A stretch of DNA of 64,000 nt from Candidatus Endolissoclinum faulkneri L2 (GCF_000319385.1 NC_019566.1:633265-697264), one strand, 5' to 3'; shown: positions 1 to 11,834, counted from the stretch's first letter. Program-made: numbers and translations. The notes: generated by a model from the letters alone, not told the origin.

Positions 1-610
1 TGCGAAGATTTCCTTGTTTACCATTATGCTTTGCTGATCTTAACAAGATCTTATCATTAATTGATAACAATTTTTGCTGAGCTGTTATTATTACATTTTT
101 ACAAGCAAGTCTACAACAAAAGCAGCGCAATTCATTATTGAAGTTTTATTAACCATGTTATTGTGTAAATAATTAATATTCTTAATATTATGCTAAATTA
201 ATTTAGCCTTTTTAAGATAATTTGTTATATTTTTAATGTCTTTGAGATTTTCTAGCAACTATAATTTAACAATTAACGATTATATGATTATTATCGCTAG
301 AAGTAATGTTAACAAAAAAGTATTGATGTACTATCATCAATATTTTTTACGTAATTGCACCAAGTATAAAATATCGCTTTACTGTTTTACAAAGTATAGT
401 TGGTTTATTGGATAAGCAATGATTTAAGGCAATAAGCATGCATTGATGAACTGATCATATAAAGCAATACAGTTAATTTCTTTATAATTATTCATAAATC
501 TTGTTACTTTTAATAAGTAAATAGTTTTGTTGTACTTTTTTGGAGGATTAATCTGTAGTTAATGCAATTAATGCAATATTTAATATTATTAATTGGGAGA
601 TTTTTATTCA
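1..610. other. AT-rich spacer upstream of gmk
   Basis: No convincing gene is seen. A 16-bp palindrome (GCTAAATTAATTTAGC, 192-207) is followed by CTTTTT and resembles a plus-strand terminator with no gene in front of it. The usual alphaproteobacterial upstream neighbour of gmk (a yicC-type gene) is not present. An ATG on the minus strand at 24 opens a frame that runs off the window edge after 8 codons, too short to judge. Confidence 0.6.
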
Positions 611-1255
611 ATGATTACTAGACGCGGGCTAATGCTTGTTCTTTCTTCCCCTTCTGGCGCCGGTAAAACTTCTATTGCTCGCAAACTTATGGAGAGTGAA
701 TATGACATCTCTATGTCGATTTCTGTAACCACCCGATCACCACGGCCTGGTGAAGTGCACGGTCTTGATTATTTTTTTATTAGTCTTACAGAATTTCAAG
801 TTATGGTTAGTCGTAATGATTTGTTAGAGCATGCTAAGGTTTTCGGCAATTACTACGGCACTCCACGCAAGGCAGTAGAAGCAACACTTGAAAGCGGTAA
901 GGATATTTTATTTGATATTGACTGGCAAGGAGTGCAACAACTTGAAGCTAATACAACAGCGGACTTGGTAAGTATTTTTATTTTACCACCTTCTAGTAGT
1001 GAGTTGGAAGGCCGTCTTCTTACTCGTGCTCAAGATAGCAAAGCTGTTGTTACTCAGCGGATGGCTAATGCAGTTAATGAGCTTAGCCATTATCAAAAAT
1101 ACGAATACGTAATTATCAATGACGATATTGATGTCAGTGTGAATAATATTCATATGATTCTTAGTGCTGAACGCTTAAAGCGAGAACGATCGGTAGGACT
1201 GAAAGAATTTGTTAAGATCCTAAGTGAAGAGAAGGAATTATCTCAAACTGTGTAA
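611..1255 (+). CDS. gmk: Guanylate kinase
   Basis: Guanylate kinase phosphorylates GMP (and dGMP) to GDP with ATP, an essential cytoplasmic step of purine nucleotide supply. The 214-residue product has the P-loop SSPSGAGKTS at residues 12-21, the GMP-binding stretch with TTRSPRPGEVHGLDYFF near residue 40, and a FDIDWQG segment near residue 100. Length is normal for the family. The frame is open back to a TTG at 593, but the ATG at 611 is preferred because GGGAG lies about 10 bases before it and the protein then begins MITRRGLMLVLSS, as relatives do. It stands alone, with about 600 bases of spacer in front and 1 kb behind before a gene on the other strand. Confidence 0.96.
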   Translation: MITRRGLMLVLSSPSGAGKTSIARKLMESEYDISMSISVTTRSPRPGEVHGLDYFFISLTEFQVMVSRNDLLEHAKVFGNYYGTPRKAVEATLESGKDILFDIDWQGVQQLEANTTADLVSIFILPPSSSELEGRLLTRAQDSKAVVTQRMANAVNELSHYQKYEYVIINDDIDVSVNNIHMILSAERLKRERSVGLKEFVKILSEEKELSQTV

Positions 1256-2280
1256 ATATTAATATGAGATATTATAATTAAGCTCAAAGCGTTTTCTATT
1301 AGAAGATTAATACTTTTGTTTTTTTGAATAAAAATTCATGTTTTTTAATAAACTATTAATTACAAATAATTATTTAATACTTAATATTTTATGTAGTTCA
1401 ATTTTTACTCAAATATTAATTTTACGCTGGTTAGAAGGAGATCTAGAAATTCTTTTTTGTGACAAGGAATAATATAGTATTTACTAATTATAAGTATCTG
1501 CCTTCAATAATAACAACAATTATGTGCAACATACATAACATTTCTTCATTTACTGTACAAGTTGCTGATTGGTTATTTTTTAATTCACAGCGATTATAAA
1601 ATAAATCAAGTAATTGCTGAGATAAACTAAATACATTAGTAAATTAAGGCTAAGCCTAATTTAACAAAATATTCAGCATGCCAAATATTAAATAAACATT
1701 AATTTATTAATTGTTGCATAAAACTGTATTTTTAGTATTTATATTACAGAGCATAATTTAACGCGTTTAATATATGATTATTAGTAAATATTATCTAATC
1801 ACTAATTAATAATAAAAATAAAATACAGAGAAGATAAATTGAATTAAAATATACTTAATTTGCTAGATAAATTAAGATGCACTGAATTTAATCATGATTA
1901 AATTCAGTATTTTTAAGTTTTTTTTAAAAATTAAATGTTAAATTGTCCTAAAAAAACTAGAAAATCAAGATAGAGTATTTAAGTTAAAATGTTTAAACAT
2001 ATTTTTTCTAGCTAAATGCTGGTATTTTGTATAATCAAAATTTATCTCCTAAGTATCTTTATTATAAAGATCGGTAATAATAATGTTCTTTTGTTGTAAT
2101 GATAATTATTCGAATATTATTAATACCAATTCGCGATTGATTAGAGAAAATACGCAGATATAGTCCGTTAAATCGAATTTAAGTTATACTTAAATTACAA
2201 CTGATTATATGTTAGAGGATAGATTTTAACGTAACAAGTTGTTGAATAAATTAAAGAAATTCGCATGAAACATAAATCTA
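1256..2280. other. AT-rich spacer with one long palindrome
   Basis: No gene recognised in either strand. It lies between gmk and the small zinc-finger gene on the opposite strand, so both genes converge here. It holds the 28-bp palindrome at 1881-1908 and a weaker hairpin near 2176-2197. Confidence 0.6.
1881..1908. repeat. 28-bp perfect palindrome, T-rich tail
   Basis: Arm ACTGAATTTAATCA is followed at once by its exact complement (14-bp arms, no spacer). On the plus strand the next bases are ATTTTTAAG and then a long T run, so this could act as a plus-strand terminator, about 625 bases after gmk. It is AT-rich and weak for a classic terminator. Confidence 0.6.
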
Positions 2281-2460
2281 CTAGACTCGTTTTTTTGTTA
2301 CATATGTTTTAGAACAGTAAGGACAGATCACTTTATGTTTTTCTTTAGCAATTTCCAGAAATATACGAGGATGACCCATTAGCTCGTCACCTCCATCGCA
2401 TGTTACCGAGTATCCGGTTACTTCGATAGTTTCAAACGCACAATTGTTTATTTCTATCAT
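2281..2460 (-). CDS. CHCC-type zinc-finger protein (NDUFS6-like)
   Basis: This 59-residue protein is easily missed. Its ATG at 2460 follows an AAAGGA Shine-Dalgarno-like element. The sequence has a cysteine at 21 (VTCDGGDELMGHPRIF, residues 19-34), a histidine at 30 and a CPYC pair at 46-49, ending in KTYVTKK. The spacing C-x8-HP-x2-F...C-x2-C is that of the zf-CHCC family, small alphaproteobacterial proteins related to the zinc-binding NDUFS6 (13-kDa) accessory subunit of mitochondrial complex I. In the family the residues bind one zinc ion, and a role in complex I assembly is inferred from the mitochondrial protein. Whether nuo genes exist in this genome cannot be seen here. The gene is isolated. 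Confidence 0.85.
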   Translation of the reverse strand: MIEINNCAFETIEVTGYSVTCDGGDELMGHPRIFLEIAKEKHKVICPYCSKTYVTKKRV

Positions 2461-2933
2461 TGCTCATCCTTTACCTTTTAAGTAGAAAATAATTAATCTT
2501 ACTTACGGTCACTGATCGTGTAAGATTTTACTGCTATACTGTTAATTAAGTAAAAGTTAATAAGTTTTTTTATTGAGAATTGGATATATATTTTGCATCT
2601 TGCTTACCGTATTTTTAACTTAATAATGTTTAGTAAAGCTTAAAGAATTGTTATGCACATTGAAATCAAACTATAAATATAAATCCTAGCATTAAAAAAG
2701 CAAAGCTGCAATTGGTAGCAATTTCCTTGTGCGAATTCACAAGCAATATAAATTATAGATTTTCTATATAAAGAAACAGCCAATTATTATAAATAACATT
2801 TTGATTAAAAAGTAATTACTATTTGATAATAATATTTAATTATAATTTTAATTAAAGTTATATATCATAAAAGTATAATACTTTCACTGTCTTCCCTTAG
2901 TGCTTCAAGCACTAGGATGAATATAATTCAAAA

Positions 2934-2960
2934 AAAATTGTGAGTTAACATCACAATTTT
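2934..2960. repeat. Hairpin, 10-bp stem
   Basis: AAAATTGTGA and TCACAATTTT flank a 7-base loop (GTTAACA). The A-rich and T-rich ends make it terminator-like on either strand. No adjacent gene end explains it. Confidence 0.5.
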
Positions 2961-3672
2961 ATTTATCCTATGAATTACTATCATTTTTCTGATATAGTTT
3001 TCAAATCAAGTTGTGAAATTAGTGCTCTAGTGTAAATGAATTTACTTTAAGTGCTTAAATCTTATCATATCAAAAATTATCGACTTAATAATGTACGAAG
3101 TTGGCTATTTCATGCCATTGCTTTTTTATTTAGTTCTGGAGCATTTCATTATTGAATCGACTATTGGATAAGTAAAATAATTCTGTTTTGCTAATTTTAA
3201 ATTAAATCTCAATATAGAATAGAGACCATAGAAATTTTTTTTGAAAAATTGCTATGGTTAAAAACAAAATATAAAATATTTTTCTAAATAGTCTAATAAA
3301 TCTAAATTAGATTATCATTATAAGATAATGTACATAAATATGGGGTATTAGTATTATATATATGATTAATTTCAGTCTAAACTAATTGTTATAACTAAAG
3401 AAGTTGTAAAATGTATCCTTAGCTTTAAGGAATAGCATATTATACTAGTTAATTTTTATCTATTAAGCCATTGATATAATCGCTAGATAAACAGGAGATC
3501 AATAAATATCCTAGTATTATTAATTTAGATTGTGGGATATAAATTTTATTTATAACATCGATTGTATTATTTTGATTTATACATGGTATAAATTCATGCT
3601 AAGATTAACAAAATAATATTGAATGTGTATGCAAATAAAACTGCAGTATATTTAAGATAATACAAAGGTATT

Positions 3673-3705
3673 TCTCTGCCTTCATAGAACATATAAAGGC
3701 AGAGA
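3673..3705 (-). terminator. Possible clpB terminator hairpin
   Basis: A 10-bp perfect stem (TCTCTGCCTT / AAGGCAGAGA) with a 12-base loop lies about 160 bases beyond the clpB stop codon on the clpB-sense strand. It has no strong T run after it, so assignment as terminator is tentative. Confidence 0.35.
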
Positions 3706-3865
3706 TTAGCTATTTTTACGTTCTAAATGAAGTCATTTAAAAGAAAATAATCATAATAGCAAAGAAAATTGAGATATCAAACAACAAAAAGCACAATCAT
3801 ACAATAAACAATAGAAACATCCATTACTATACTGTATTATTTATCGATTTATTAGTATTAGCTTG

Positions 3866-6436
3866 TTATTCATTAATGGTGAGTGAGTCATTGTTAGCAG
3901 AGACATTCACTACATCACCATGCTTGATAGCACCATTAAGTATATAGTTTGCAAGCGGATTTTGCAGAGAACGCTGAATAACTCGCTTTAATGGACGAGC
4001 GCCGTAAACTAAATCATAGCCTGCCTCGGCTAGCCATACCAGTGCATTATCATCTATTTCGAGCTGAATATTGGAGTTAGCAAGCATATTTTGCAGTCGA
4101 GCAAGCTGAATATTAACGACACTCTTCATATTATCTCGTTCTAATCGGGTAAATATTATCACCTCATCAATCCTATTTAGGAACTCAGGACGAAATGACT
4201 TTTGCACGACTTTCATAACCTCATTTTGTACAGAACCCACCGGAGCTCCATCAGGAATTTTTGCAAGAATATATGCACCTAAATTGGAAGTCATGGTTAT
4301 AATAGTATTGCGAAAATCAACTGTACGGCCTTGACCATCAGTTAAACGGCCATCGTCTAGTACTTGTAATAGGATGTTAAATACTTCAGGATGAGCTTTT
4401 TCTATTTCGTCAAATAGTACTACTTGGTAGGGGCGCCGCCGTATAGCTTCGGTTAGATTACCTCCTTCCAAATAACCTACATAACCTGGAGGTGCACCAA
4501 TTAGACGGGCTACGGAATGTTTTTCCATATACTCAGACATGTCAAGACGAACCATAGCGTGCTCTTCGTCGAATAAGAATTCTGCTAGCGCTTTGGTTAA
4601 CTCAGTTTTTCCTACCCCAGTGGGTCCTAGAAATAGGAAAGATCCAATTGGTCTATTTGGATCTTGTAATCCAGTACGTGAACGACGTACTGCATTGGAT
4701 ACTGCCGATATTGCTTCTTCTTGCCCTGCAACACGCTTATGTAGGTTAAATTCCATTGCCAGCAGCTTCTCTCGCTCGTTTTTAAGCATCTTATCTACAG
4801 GAATGCCAGTCCAGCGTGATACTACCAAAGCGATATCTTCATCTGATACTTCTTCTTTTAGCATACGTGTGGAGGGTATGTTCTCGCTCTGAGCCATCTT
4901 TTGCTCTAATTGTGGAATAATTGAATATGTCAATTCTCCCGCTTTTGTTAAATCACCAGCACGTTTGGCTATTTCTAAATCATTACGAGCAACTTCAAGC
5001 TTTTCTTTTATTTTTTGAGAACGTGTTAACATCTCCTTCTCTCCTTGCCAACTTGCAGTTAGCTCGGATAAACTTTTTTCCAAATCTCCTAATTCATTTA
5101 CCAAAATCTTTAGACGGCTGCAACTAGCCTTATCGTTCTCTTTCTTCAAAGCCTCGCGTTCAATTTTAAGTTGTATAATCCTACGATCTAGTTCGTCAAT
5201 TTGATCTGGCTTACTATCGATCTCCATACGCCGTCGACTTGCAGCTTCATCCACCAAATCAATTGCCTTATCTGGAAGAAAACGATCTGTTATATATCGA
5301 CTAGACAAATTGGCAGCTGAGATTAATGCGCTATCAGTGATTCGTACTCCGTGATGTAGCTCATACTTTTCTTTTAAACCACGCAATATACACAGCGTAT
5401 CAAGTACGCTAGGTTCATCTATCATTATTGGCTGGAAACGTCTAGCTAAGGCAGCGTCCTTTTCGATGTGCTTGCGGTATTCGTCAATCGTAGTAGCGCC
5501 GACACAGTGCAGCTCGCCACGTGCTAAGGATGGTTTTAACATATTTGAAGCATCGATAGAACCTTCAGCTGCACCAGCACCAACTAGAGTGTGAAGCTCG
5601 TCTATGAACAAAATAATATCATCTTGTATTGTGCTTAGTTCATTCAACACTGCTTTTAAACGCTCCTCGAACTCACCACGAAATTTTGCTCCGGCTATTA
5701 AAGCAGCTAGATCAAGCACTAGCAATTTTCTTTTTTTTAAACCCTCTGGCACGTCACCGTTAATAATGCGTTGAGCTAAACCTTCAACTATAGCAGTTTT
5801 ACCAACACCAGCCTCTCCGATCATTACTGGATTATTTTTGGTTCGACGAGATAAAACCTGTATGGTGCGACGAATTTCTTCATCACGTCCAATTATTGGA
5901 TCTATATTTCCATTCTGAGCTAATTTGGTGAGGTCACGGGTGTATTTTGTTAAGGCGTCAAAATTGCTTTCTGCATTAGCGCTATCTGCAGTTTGGTTTT
6001 TACGCATATCTTGTATTACCTTTTCTAGTTTTTTTGGCGATAAAACTTTGTTGATTAATGCCTGTGATGATTCATCTTGCGAAACAATGATAATCGCTTG
6101 TAGTAGACGCTCAACAGTAACGTATCTATCGCCTGATTTATTCGCAATCTCTTCTGATTTAGTTAAGACATTTACGACTTCCGGTGACATGTAGACTTCA
6201 TTTGTAATATCGCCTTCTACTCGAGGTATTTTATTAAGCGTCTCTTCCGCTTGATCTAGCAGAACATTAGGGTCAGCACCGACGCATTTAATTAGGTTAG
6301 CTAACCCTTCATCATTCTCAATTAACACCTTAAGAAGATGTGCTGGCATCAGTAGCTGATGACCACGATAGAGTGCTAATGTTTGAGCGGCATGTAGAAA
6401 GCTATTAGAGCGATTAGAAAATTTTTCAAAATTCAT
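3866..6436 (-). CDS. clpB: ATP-dependent disaggregase ClpB
   Basis: ClpB is a hexameric AAA+ chaperone that pulls polypeptides out of aggregates together with DnaK/DnaJ/GrpE in the cytoplasm. The 856-residue product has the expected order: Clp N-domain (about 1-150), first AAA+ module with Walker [10 protein letters not shown] (about residue 205) and Walker [15 protein letters not shown], a coiled-coil middle domain (about 400-520, rich in K/E), and the second AAA+ module with [16 protein letters not shown], the pore loop GAPPGYVGY and [11 protein letters not shown]. Length matches the family. In many alphaproteobacteria clpB follows prfA-prmC and a DUF4167 gene; here prmC is upstream on the same strand but the DUF4167 gene is gone, leaving 1.1 kb of spacer. 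I found no clear heat-shock promoter. Confidence 0.98.
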   Translation of the reverse strand: MNFEKFSNRSNSFLHAAQTLALYRGHQLLMPAHLLKVLIENDEGLANLIKCVGADPNVLLDQAEETLNKIPRVEGDITNEVYMSPEVVNVLTKSEEIANKSGDRYVTVERLLQAIIIVSQDESSQALINKVLSPKKLEKVIQDMRKNQTADSANAESNFDALTKYTRDLTKLAQNGNIDPIIGRDEEIRRTIQVLSRRTKNNPVMIGEAGVGKTAIVEGLAQRIINGDVPEGLKKRKLLVLDLAALIAGAKFRGEFEERLKAVLNELSTIQDDIILFIDELHTLVGAGAAEGSIDASNMLKPSLARGELHCVGATTIDEYRKHIEKDAALARRFQPIMIDEPSVLDTLCILRGLKEKYELHHGVRITDSALISAANLSSRYITDRFLPDKAIDLVDEAASRRRMEIDSKPDQIDELDRRIIQLKIEREALKKENDKASCSRLKILVNELGDLEKSLSELTASWQGEKEMLTRSQKIKEKLEVARNDLEIAKRAGDLTKAGELTYSIIPQLEQKMAQSENIPSTRMLKEEVSDEDIALVVSRWTGIPVDKMLKNEREKLLAMEFNLHKRVAGQEEAISAVSNAVRRSRTGLQDPNRPIGSFLFLGPTGVGKTELTKALAEFLFDEEHAMVRLDMSEYMEKHSVARLIGAPPGYVGYLEGGNLTEAIRRRPYQVVLFDEIEKAHPEVFNILLQVLDDGRLTDGQGRTVDFRNTIITMTSNLGAYILAKIPDGAPVGSVQNEVMKVVQKSFRPEFLNRIDEVIIFTRLERDNMKSVVNIQLARLQNMLANSNIQLEIDDNALVWLAEAGYDLVYGARPLKRVIQRSLQNPLANYILNGAIKHGDVVNVSANNDSLTINE

Positions 6437-7522
6437 ATTTAAATTTCCGCTAAAATTTAGTCTAGGCTAACAAAAATCATCTTGTATAATCTTAAATGCC
6501 TTAATAAGCTATCTGTTATCATTACTTTAGATTGTTAATATGCGTACTGTGGCGAAACCAGTAATAAGATAGAAGGATTTGCCTGCCAAGTCCATTCTTT
6601 TATCAAAAATATTATGCAATTTTAATCAAATCATAAGTGATAATTGTCGATTTAATCTAATGTTTTTTACGTAAAATACTTTGAAAGTTATATTTCAAGG
6701 AAATTGTTTATTGAAAGGAAAATTAGTATAATTTAAGCATAATTTAATTTGCTTTGCAGTATTGCTATATTAATAAAGAATATATTTCATACGTGAATTT
6801 AAAAATTACTTATGCATGTTATTTACTAACTGAGGTTAGCTATAAACCTTACTAGAAAAAAAGTTAACCTGATGCGACAGCCGATAGGCAAATAATTGTT
6901 TTACGCCATAAATTTAATAAACTGATTAATTAATCAATAGAATTTATTATTATCGATTTAGATATTTATGTGGCAAGTAGTTCATCGCAAAAAAACATCA
7001 CCGAATAAAGTAATACGCATTTTAGCAAACTGTTAATATAAGGCAAATTTGCTCTATAGTTAGACGCGGAGGCTATTGTATTACGCCATAGGTTATCAAT
7101 AACAGTTTAACATTTTATATACACAAGCTTTTTCAGCAAAGGTTTATTTGTATTTGGCATATTGTTTAAATCATTGTTTTTATTTATAGTTTGTATATAA
7201 CAGTTACCTTTAATATTGAACTAACCAGAAGATATATTGTTTATAAAATAAATTAGCTTATTTATGAAAATGTAATAAATATTATAAATGTAAAAACCTA
7301 ATTGCATTCGTATATTTTATCTAACGATTTTATCCTAGATAAAAGTCTATTAGCATAATGGAAATTATTTTATACTTAAATTTTATATTAACTTTACTTT
7401 ATGTATTTTTTTATTATTATTTACTTACTAAAATAAATAATTAATTAAGATTCTGACATTATCTAATGTTACTAAAGCAAATTTCCTACTATAAATCAAT
7501 TAATTTTAAAACTACTATCAAC
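6437..7522. other. Spacer where a DUF4167 gene is usually found
   Basis: Between prmC and clpB many alphaproteobacteria carry a DUF4167 gene. No open frame or recognisable remnant of it is visible on the minus strand. The decamer TTACGCCATA occurs twice (6901 and 7081), and there is a 9-bp-stem hairpin at 7315-7344. Confidence 0.5.
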
Positions 7523-8356
7523 TCATTTTAAAACAAGCGCTCGGGGTATATTAGATAAATCAGCTTTGCGACTGATTTCTCGCAAACCAGCTTGAAGCAT
7601 GATAGCCGCAACAGCGTTGGCTTGACCAATGCCCAATTCTAAGATCGTTACCCCATTATATGATAAAACACGACGCAGTAAAGGTGCAAGTACGCGGTAA
7701 GCATCCAGACCATCAACTCCACCGACAAGAGCATTAAGCGGATCGTAATTACGTACTCCATCTTCCAAAGATAAAATTTCATCTTCGGCGACATAGGGCG
7801 GATTTGATAAGATTAAATCAAATTGATTATCTTGTAAACTGTTCCAGTTCTGACAACGAATTTCAGCTCGATCAGACAGTCCTGTCATCTTCGCATTGTG
7901 ACGAGCCACTTCAGAAGCGGCTAGCGAGCTGTCAATCCCAAGACCAGTTGCTGTAGGAAACTCTGAAAGAGCAGCCAATAGTAAACAACCGGTGCCGGTA
8001 CCAAGATCAAGAACACGACTGGGTGGTTTACGATTTATAAATATTTCGAGAGTAGCTTCAATGAGAGTTTCGCTATCGGGCCTAGGGTCTAGGGTATCTG
8101 CTGTTACCATCAACTCCAATGTCCAGAAGGAGCATTGGCCGGTAATTTTATTGACTGGCTCTCCAGCAATGTGACGAGAAATTAATGCTTGGAATTGTTC
8201 CAAATTCTTACTATCCAGTACTTCTTCTTCGTGCGGCCACACTGTCCTATTCAACAGATGACTAAGTAATAATCGTGCATTAAGTCTAGCATTATTGATA
8301 CCAGCACAAGCAAAATCAGCAGCAGCAAATCTGATAACGTTGCGAATACTATTCAA
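7523..8356 (-). CDS. prmC: Release factor glutamine methyltransferase PrmC
   Basis: PrmC methylates the glutamine of the GGQ motif in release factors RF1 and RF2, using S-adenosylmethionine, which raises termination efficiency. The 277-residue protein has an N-terminal helical domain, the SAM-binding motif DLGTGTGCLLLAAL (about residue 120) and the substrate-binding NPPYVAEDE motif (about 185), diagnostic of the PrmC/HemK family. The start is TTG at 8356, 14 bases after the prfA stop, so both are very likely co-transcribed and PrmC is made beside its substrate RF1. An ATG start giving the full N-domain is not available. Confidence 0.95.
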   Translation of the reverse strand: MNSIRNVIRFAAADFACAGINNARLNARLLLSHLLNRTVWPHEEEVLDSKNLEQFQALISRHIAGEPVNKITGQCSFWTLELMVTADTLDPRPDSETLIEATLEIFINRKPPSRVLDLGTGTGCLLLAALSEFPTATGLGIDSSLAASEVARHNAKMTGLSDRAEIRCQNWNSLQDNQFDLILSNPPYVAEDEILSLEDGVRNYDPLNALVGGVDGLDAYRVLAPLLRRVLSYNGVTILELGIGQANAVAAIMLQAGLREISRKADLSNIPRALVLK

Positions 8357-8370
8357 TTCTTGTCTCGCTC

Positions 8371-9441
8371 TTAGTTTATCTTTGCCAAACGTTCTGCCTC
8401 ATCATCAGAGATTAGTGGTTCTATTAATTCATTAAGCGCTTCGCCATTAATCACCTGATCTAGCTTGTAGATGGTTAAATTGATACGATGATCAGTTACT
8501 CGACCTTGGGGAAAATTATAAGTACGTATGCGTTCTGAACGGTTACCAGAGCCAACCTGGCTTTTGCGATGGGCAGCACGGGCCTCGTCAGAGGCTTGGC
8601 GTTGCATATTATAAAGCCTAGAGCGCATAATACGCATGGCTTTAGCCCGGTTTTTATGTTGAGATTTTTCATCTTGTTGAGTGACAACAACCCCAGTAGG
8701 AATATGGGTGATTCGCACTGCACTATCGGTAGTATTCACATGCTGGCCTCCGGCACCCCTAGAGCGATAAACATCTATCCTTATATCTTTTTCCTCAATA
8801 TGAACATCGATTTCTTTTGCCTCCGGCAGCACCGCGACGGTAGCAGCAGAAGTATGTATACGTCCTTGGTTTTCGGTAACAGGCACTCTCTGTACTCGGT
8901 GCGTGCCACTTTCAAATTTTAGGCAAGCATACACTCCTACTCCAGTGATGGAAGCGATTGCTTCTTTATAACCATCCAGTTCATTTTCAGATACATTCAT
9001 AATCTCAAATCGCCAGCCGCGTTTTTGAGAATAACGTTGATACATGCTAAACAAGTCAGCGGCAAATAGTGCAGCTTCGTTGCCTCCGATACCAGCACGT
9101 ACTTCCAAGATCACGTTTTTCTTATCTGCCTCATCTTTTGGTAGCAACAAGATCTGTACATCGCGCTCTAATTCAGGCAAGCGTGATTTGATCCTTTCAA
9201 TTTCTGATTCGACTAGTTTGTTCATTTCTGCGTCTTTGCTATCGACTAAAGCGACAGTATCAGCGAGTTCTGCCCAAGCGCGCTTAAGATTCTCAATCTT
9301 AGTAACCACTGGGGTTATTTCCGACAGCTCAAGAGCTATCTTTTGGAATGCGTGGGAATCTAATGAGGATGGCTTAGAAATTAGCATTTCCAGTTCGCGC
9401 GCGCGCTCTACCACATGCTCAAATGTTGATTTTACGCTCAC
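8371..9441 (-). CDS. prfA: Peptide chain release factor 1
   Basis: RF1 reads UAA and UAG stop codons on the ribosome and triggers peptide release. The 356-residue protein carries the peptide-anticodon region [18 protein letters not shown] (PVT tripeptide) and the catalytic loop [16 protein letters not shown]. Both are complete, so it is RF1 rather than RF2. The GTG start at 9441 is preceded by a GGAGAGGAAAA Shine-Dalgarno region. It is the first gene of the prfA-prmC pair. The usual alphaproteobacterial upstream neighbour hisS is absent; 1.25 kb of spacer separates it from ispG. Confidence 0.97.
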   Translation of the reverse strand: MSVKSTFEHVVERARELEMLISKPSSLDSHAFQKIALELSEITPVVTKIENLKRAWAELADTVALVDSKDAEMNKLVESEIERIKSRLPELERDVQILLLPKDEADKKNVILEVRAGIGGNEAALFAADLFSMYQRYSQKRGWRFEIMNVSENELDGYKEAIASITGVGVYACLKFESGTHRVQRVPVTENQGRIHTSAATVAVLPEAKEIDVHIEEKDIRIDVYRSRGAGGQHVNTTDSAVRITHIPTGVVVTQQDEKSQHKNRAKAMRIMRSRLYNMQRQASDEARAAHRKSQVGSGNRSERIRTYNFPQGRVTDHRINLTIYKLDQVINGEALNELIEPLISDDEAERLAKIN

Positions 9442-10694
9442 TTTTCCTCTCCTTGACTTACGAAGCTATGTAATGAAAATATAGAAATATTAAACTTTTG
9501 CTCGATTAAGACAATAAATCTTTAGATTATCGGTAAAACATAATCAGTAGCTCAATTTACTTGGTAATATGAGTTGCATCAATAAAACTATATTATCCTC
9601 TAATCAATGCCTTAGTTAGTATAAGCATTTTGGATATCTGCTAAGATGTTACTGGCTAAATATATCTAAATTAATCTCATATATTAAATATTTTATCATT
9701 GGTGCTAATAAATATGAGCAATTAAGATCTAATATAAATAGAAAAGTAATACCCGAGAATAGTTCAGAAGATTTTTAATCATTTCTAGCTTTAATAGTGT
9801 TTTATTTTCACTTTACTAATTTTTAGTATAAGTTTTGGAATGATCTAACGTTTAGCTAAAAGCTATTCTTTTGGATAAAAAAATTAATTAATGTAAATAT
9901 TTAAAGCATTTATAGTACAATTAACTATCCGCTTAACGTAGCTATTAAAATAAATATGTGCTAGTAAATTATACTAATTAATAAAAATTTTTTGATTATG
10001 CCAATTATTGGCGAGAGATCTTCTGATTGCTAAATGCTTTTTTTAAAGCAGATTTTAATTAACAATAGTTGTCTATTTTGCTCATTTGAGCGCCTTATTT
10101 CAACTAGATTAGGCTTTGCATAATTTATAATATGCTTTGCAATTGACCCTACCAGATTTGCATATGTGCCCGAGTATTAAGTATAACAAGTAAGCTATCT
10201 TAATCTTAGCCTAACTAAGAAAGTTCTAATCTTACTTAAATCACTTTTTTGGGGAAAAACTAAACGTATAAAATACGATAAAGAATATTGTGGATAAAAT
10301 AAAAGCAGCCAAAATGATAATCTCTCTCTCGGAAACTACCCTACAAAATCTCAATTTCAAATTTATGATACTTAAGTTAGTATATCATCCACATCCTTGT
10401 CACAAGGCAGAAGCTTAATTAATTTAAGCTCAAAACATTAATTAATATATTTATGCTAAATAGCATTCTTAGCTACTAGAAGATGCTGCCGTACGTTTTT
10501 TTGGGACAAAGTATATTCATTAGTTCTAATGAAAATTAAGCAAAAACATAATCAATAAGGTCAAGTGAGATCTATTAAGATTAGGTATATTTAACTATAA
10601 ATAGCTAAAGAAATCTTCTGCTCAATCTAGAATATTATCATTATTAGGTAATGTGCTTAAGTTTTATTATTTTCAATATGATTGTAATCTAAGT
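9442..10694. other. Spacer at the usual hisS position
   Basis: In many alphaproteobacteria ispG is followed by hisS and then prfA. Here the 1.25-kb interval between ispG and prfA, on the same strand, contains no open frame or motif of histidyl-tRNA synthetase that I can recognise. The near match of the gap to a hisS gene length may be coincidence. Confidence 0.5.
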
Positions 10695-11834
10695 CTATTC
10701 TGTCGTATCAGTAGAATATACCATGTTTTTTGCTTTAATTTCTGATTCAATCTCGGCGGCTTTTTGTTCAATAAGTTTTACCATATAGTCGACTATATCT
10801 TTTCTTTTTAAGCGATGCTTTGGTTGTCCAGCGGTATACACCATATGAGTGCCCCTTCCGCCACCAATAATACCTACATCAGTATAGCTTGCTTCACCCG
10901 GGCCGTTTACTACGCAACCGATTACCGCAACAGTCATCGGTGTAGTTATATGTTTTAAGCGATCCTCAAGTAATCGAACGTTTTCTATTACATCAAATTG
11001 CTGACGAGCGCAAGACGGACAAGATATCACATTAACGCCACGGTGGCGGAGGTTAAGAGATCTCAGGATATCAAAACCAACTTTTACCTCTTCCTCAGGT
11101 GAAGCCGAGAGAGATACACGAATCGTATCACCGATACCACTCCATAAAAGTGCACCAATACCTATGGAAGATTTTACAGTACCGATTCGCTGAGATCCTG
11201 ACTCAGTCACACCAATATGTAATGGATAGTCACAAACTTCAGCCAAATCCTTATAAGCAGATGTGGTGAAGAAAATGTCAGACGACTTTACACTTATTTT
11301 GACATTTTGAAAGTCATTATCTTCGAGAATGCGCAATTGATTAAGCGCACTTTCCACCATTGCCCTTGGACAAGGTTCTCCGTATTTCTCCAAGATTTTC
11401 TTTTCCAAACTGCCAGCATTGACCCCAATACGCATTGAGCAATCATTGTCTTTTGCTGCTTTCACCACCTCGCGTACGCGAGAGACAGAGCCTATGTTGC
11501 CTGGGTTAATTCGCAGGCAAGCTGCCCCATTTTTAGCTGCTTCGATTGCGAGTTTATAATGAAAATGAATATCAGCAACAATCGGAACGTTTACTTGAGC
11601 GGTGATTTTTTTTAACGCTTTTGAAGATTCTTCGTTGGGGCAACTTACTCGAACTATATCAGCTCCACTAGCTTCGCATCGTTGAATTTGTTCGATTGTT
11701 GCTTTAATGTTAGTTGTTAGGGTGTTAGTCATGGTTTGGACGGCTATTGGAGCTCCATCGCCTATTGGAACCCTTCCTACATAAATACGACGGGAAAAAC
11801 CTCGCCGAATGTCGCGATAAGATCGAGCGCTCAT
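10695..11834 (-). CDS. ispG: 4-hydroxy-3-methylbut-2-enyl-diphosphate synthase
   Basis: IspG (GcpE) converts 2-C-methyl-D-erythritol 2,4-cyclodiphosphate to HMBPP, the next-to-last step of the MEP isoprenoid pathway, with a [4Fe-4S] cluster. The 379-residue product starts with the basic [17 protein letters not shown], has the TIM-barrel segments [13 protein letters not shown] (IAVQTMTNT) and LRINPGNIG, and carries the cluster cysteines in ISCPSCAR and [13 protein letters not shown] followed by GIIGG. This is the short bacterial form without the plant-type insert. It shows that the organism keeps the MEP pathway. The ATG at 11834 gives a normal N terminus. Confidence 0.97.
   Translation of the reverse strand: MSARSYRDIRRGFSRRIYVGRVPIGDGAPIAVQTMTNTLTTNIKATIEQIQRCEASGADIVRVSCPNEESSKALKKITAQVNVPIVADIHFHYKLAIEAAKNGAACLRINPGNIGSVSRVREVVKAAKDNDCSMRIGVNAGSLEKKILEKYGEPCPRAMVESALNQLRILEDNDFQNVKISVKSSDIFFTTSAYKDLAEVCDYPLHIGVTESGSQRIGTVKSSIGIGALLWSGIGDTIRVSLSASPEEEVKVGFDILRSLNLRHRGVNVISCPSCARQQFDVIENVRLLEDRLKHITTPMTVAVIGCVVNGPGEASYTDVGIIGGGRGTHMVYTAGQPKHRLKRKDIVDYMVKLIEQKAAEIESEIKAKNMVYSTDTTE

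Larger units (their letters stand above)
2461..3865. other. 1.4-kb spacer downstream of clpB
   Basis: No gene recognised. Several hairpins are present: around 2897-2916 (TAGTGCT/AGCACTA), 2934-2960, 3223-3256 and 3673-3705. The last is the closest to the clpB stop codon. Confidence 0.6.

Noticed and set aside
1..24. Minus-strand ATG opening a frame (MVNKEIFA) that runs off the window start
   Set aside because: Only eight codons are visible and no clear ribosome-binding site is present; it cannot be told from chance.
6901..7090. Decamer TTACGCCATA occurring twice in the prmC-clpB gap
   Set aside because: Only ten bases are shared, flanks differ; not enough for a repeat family.
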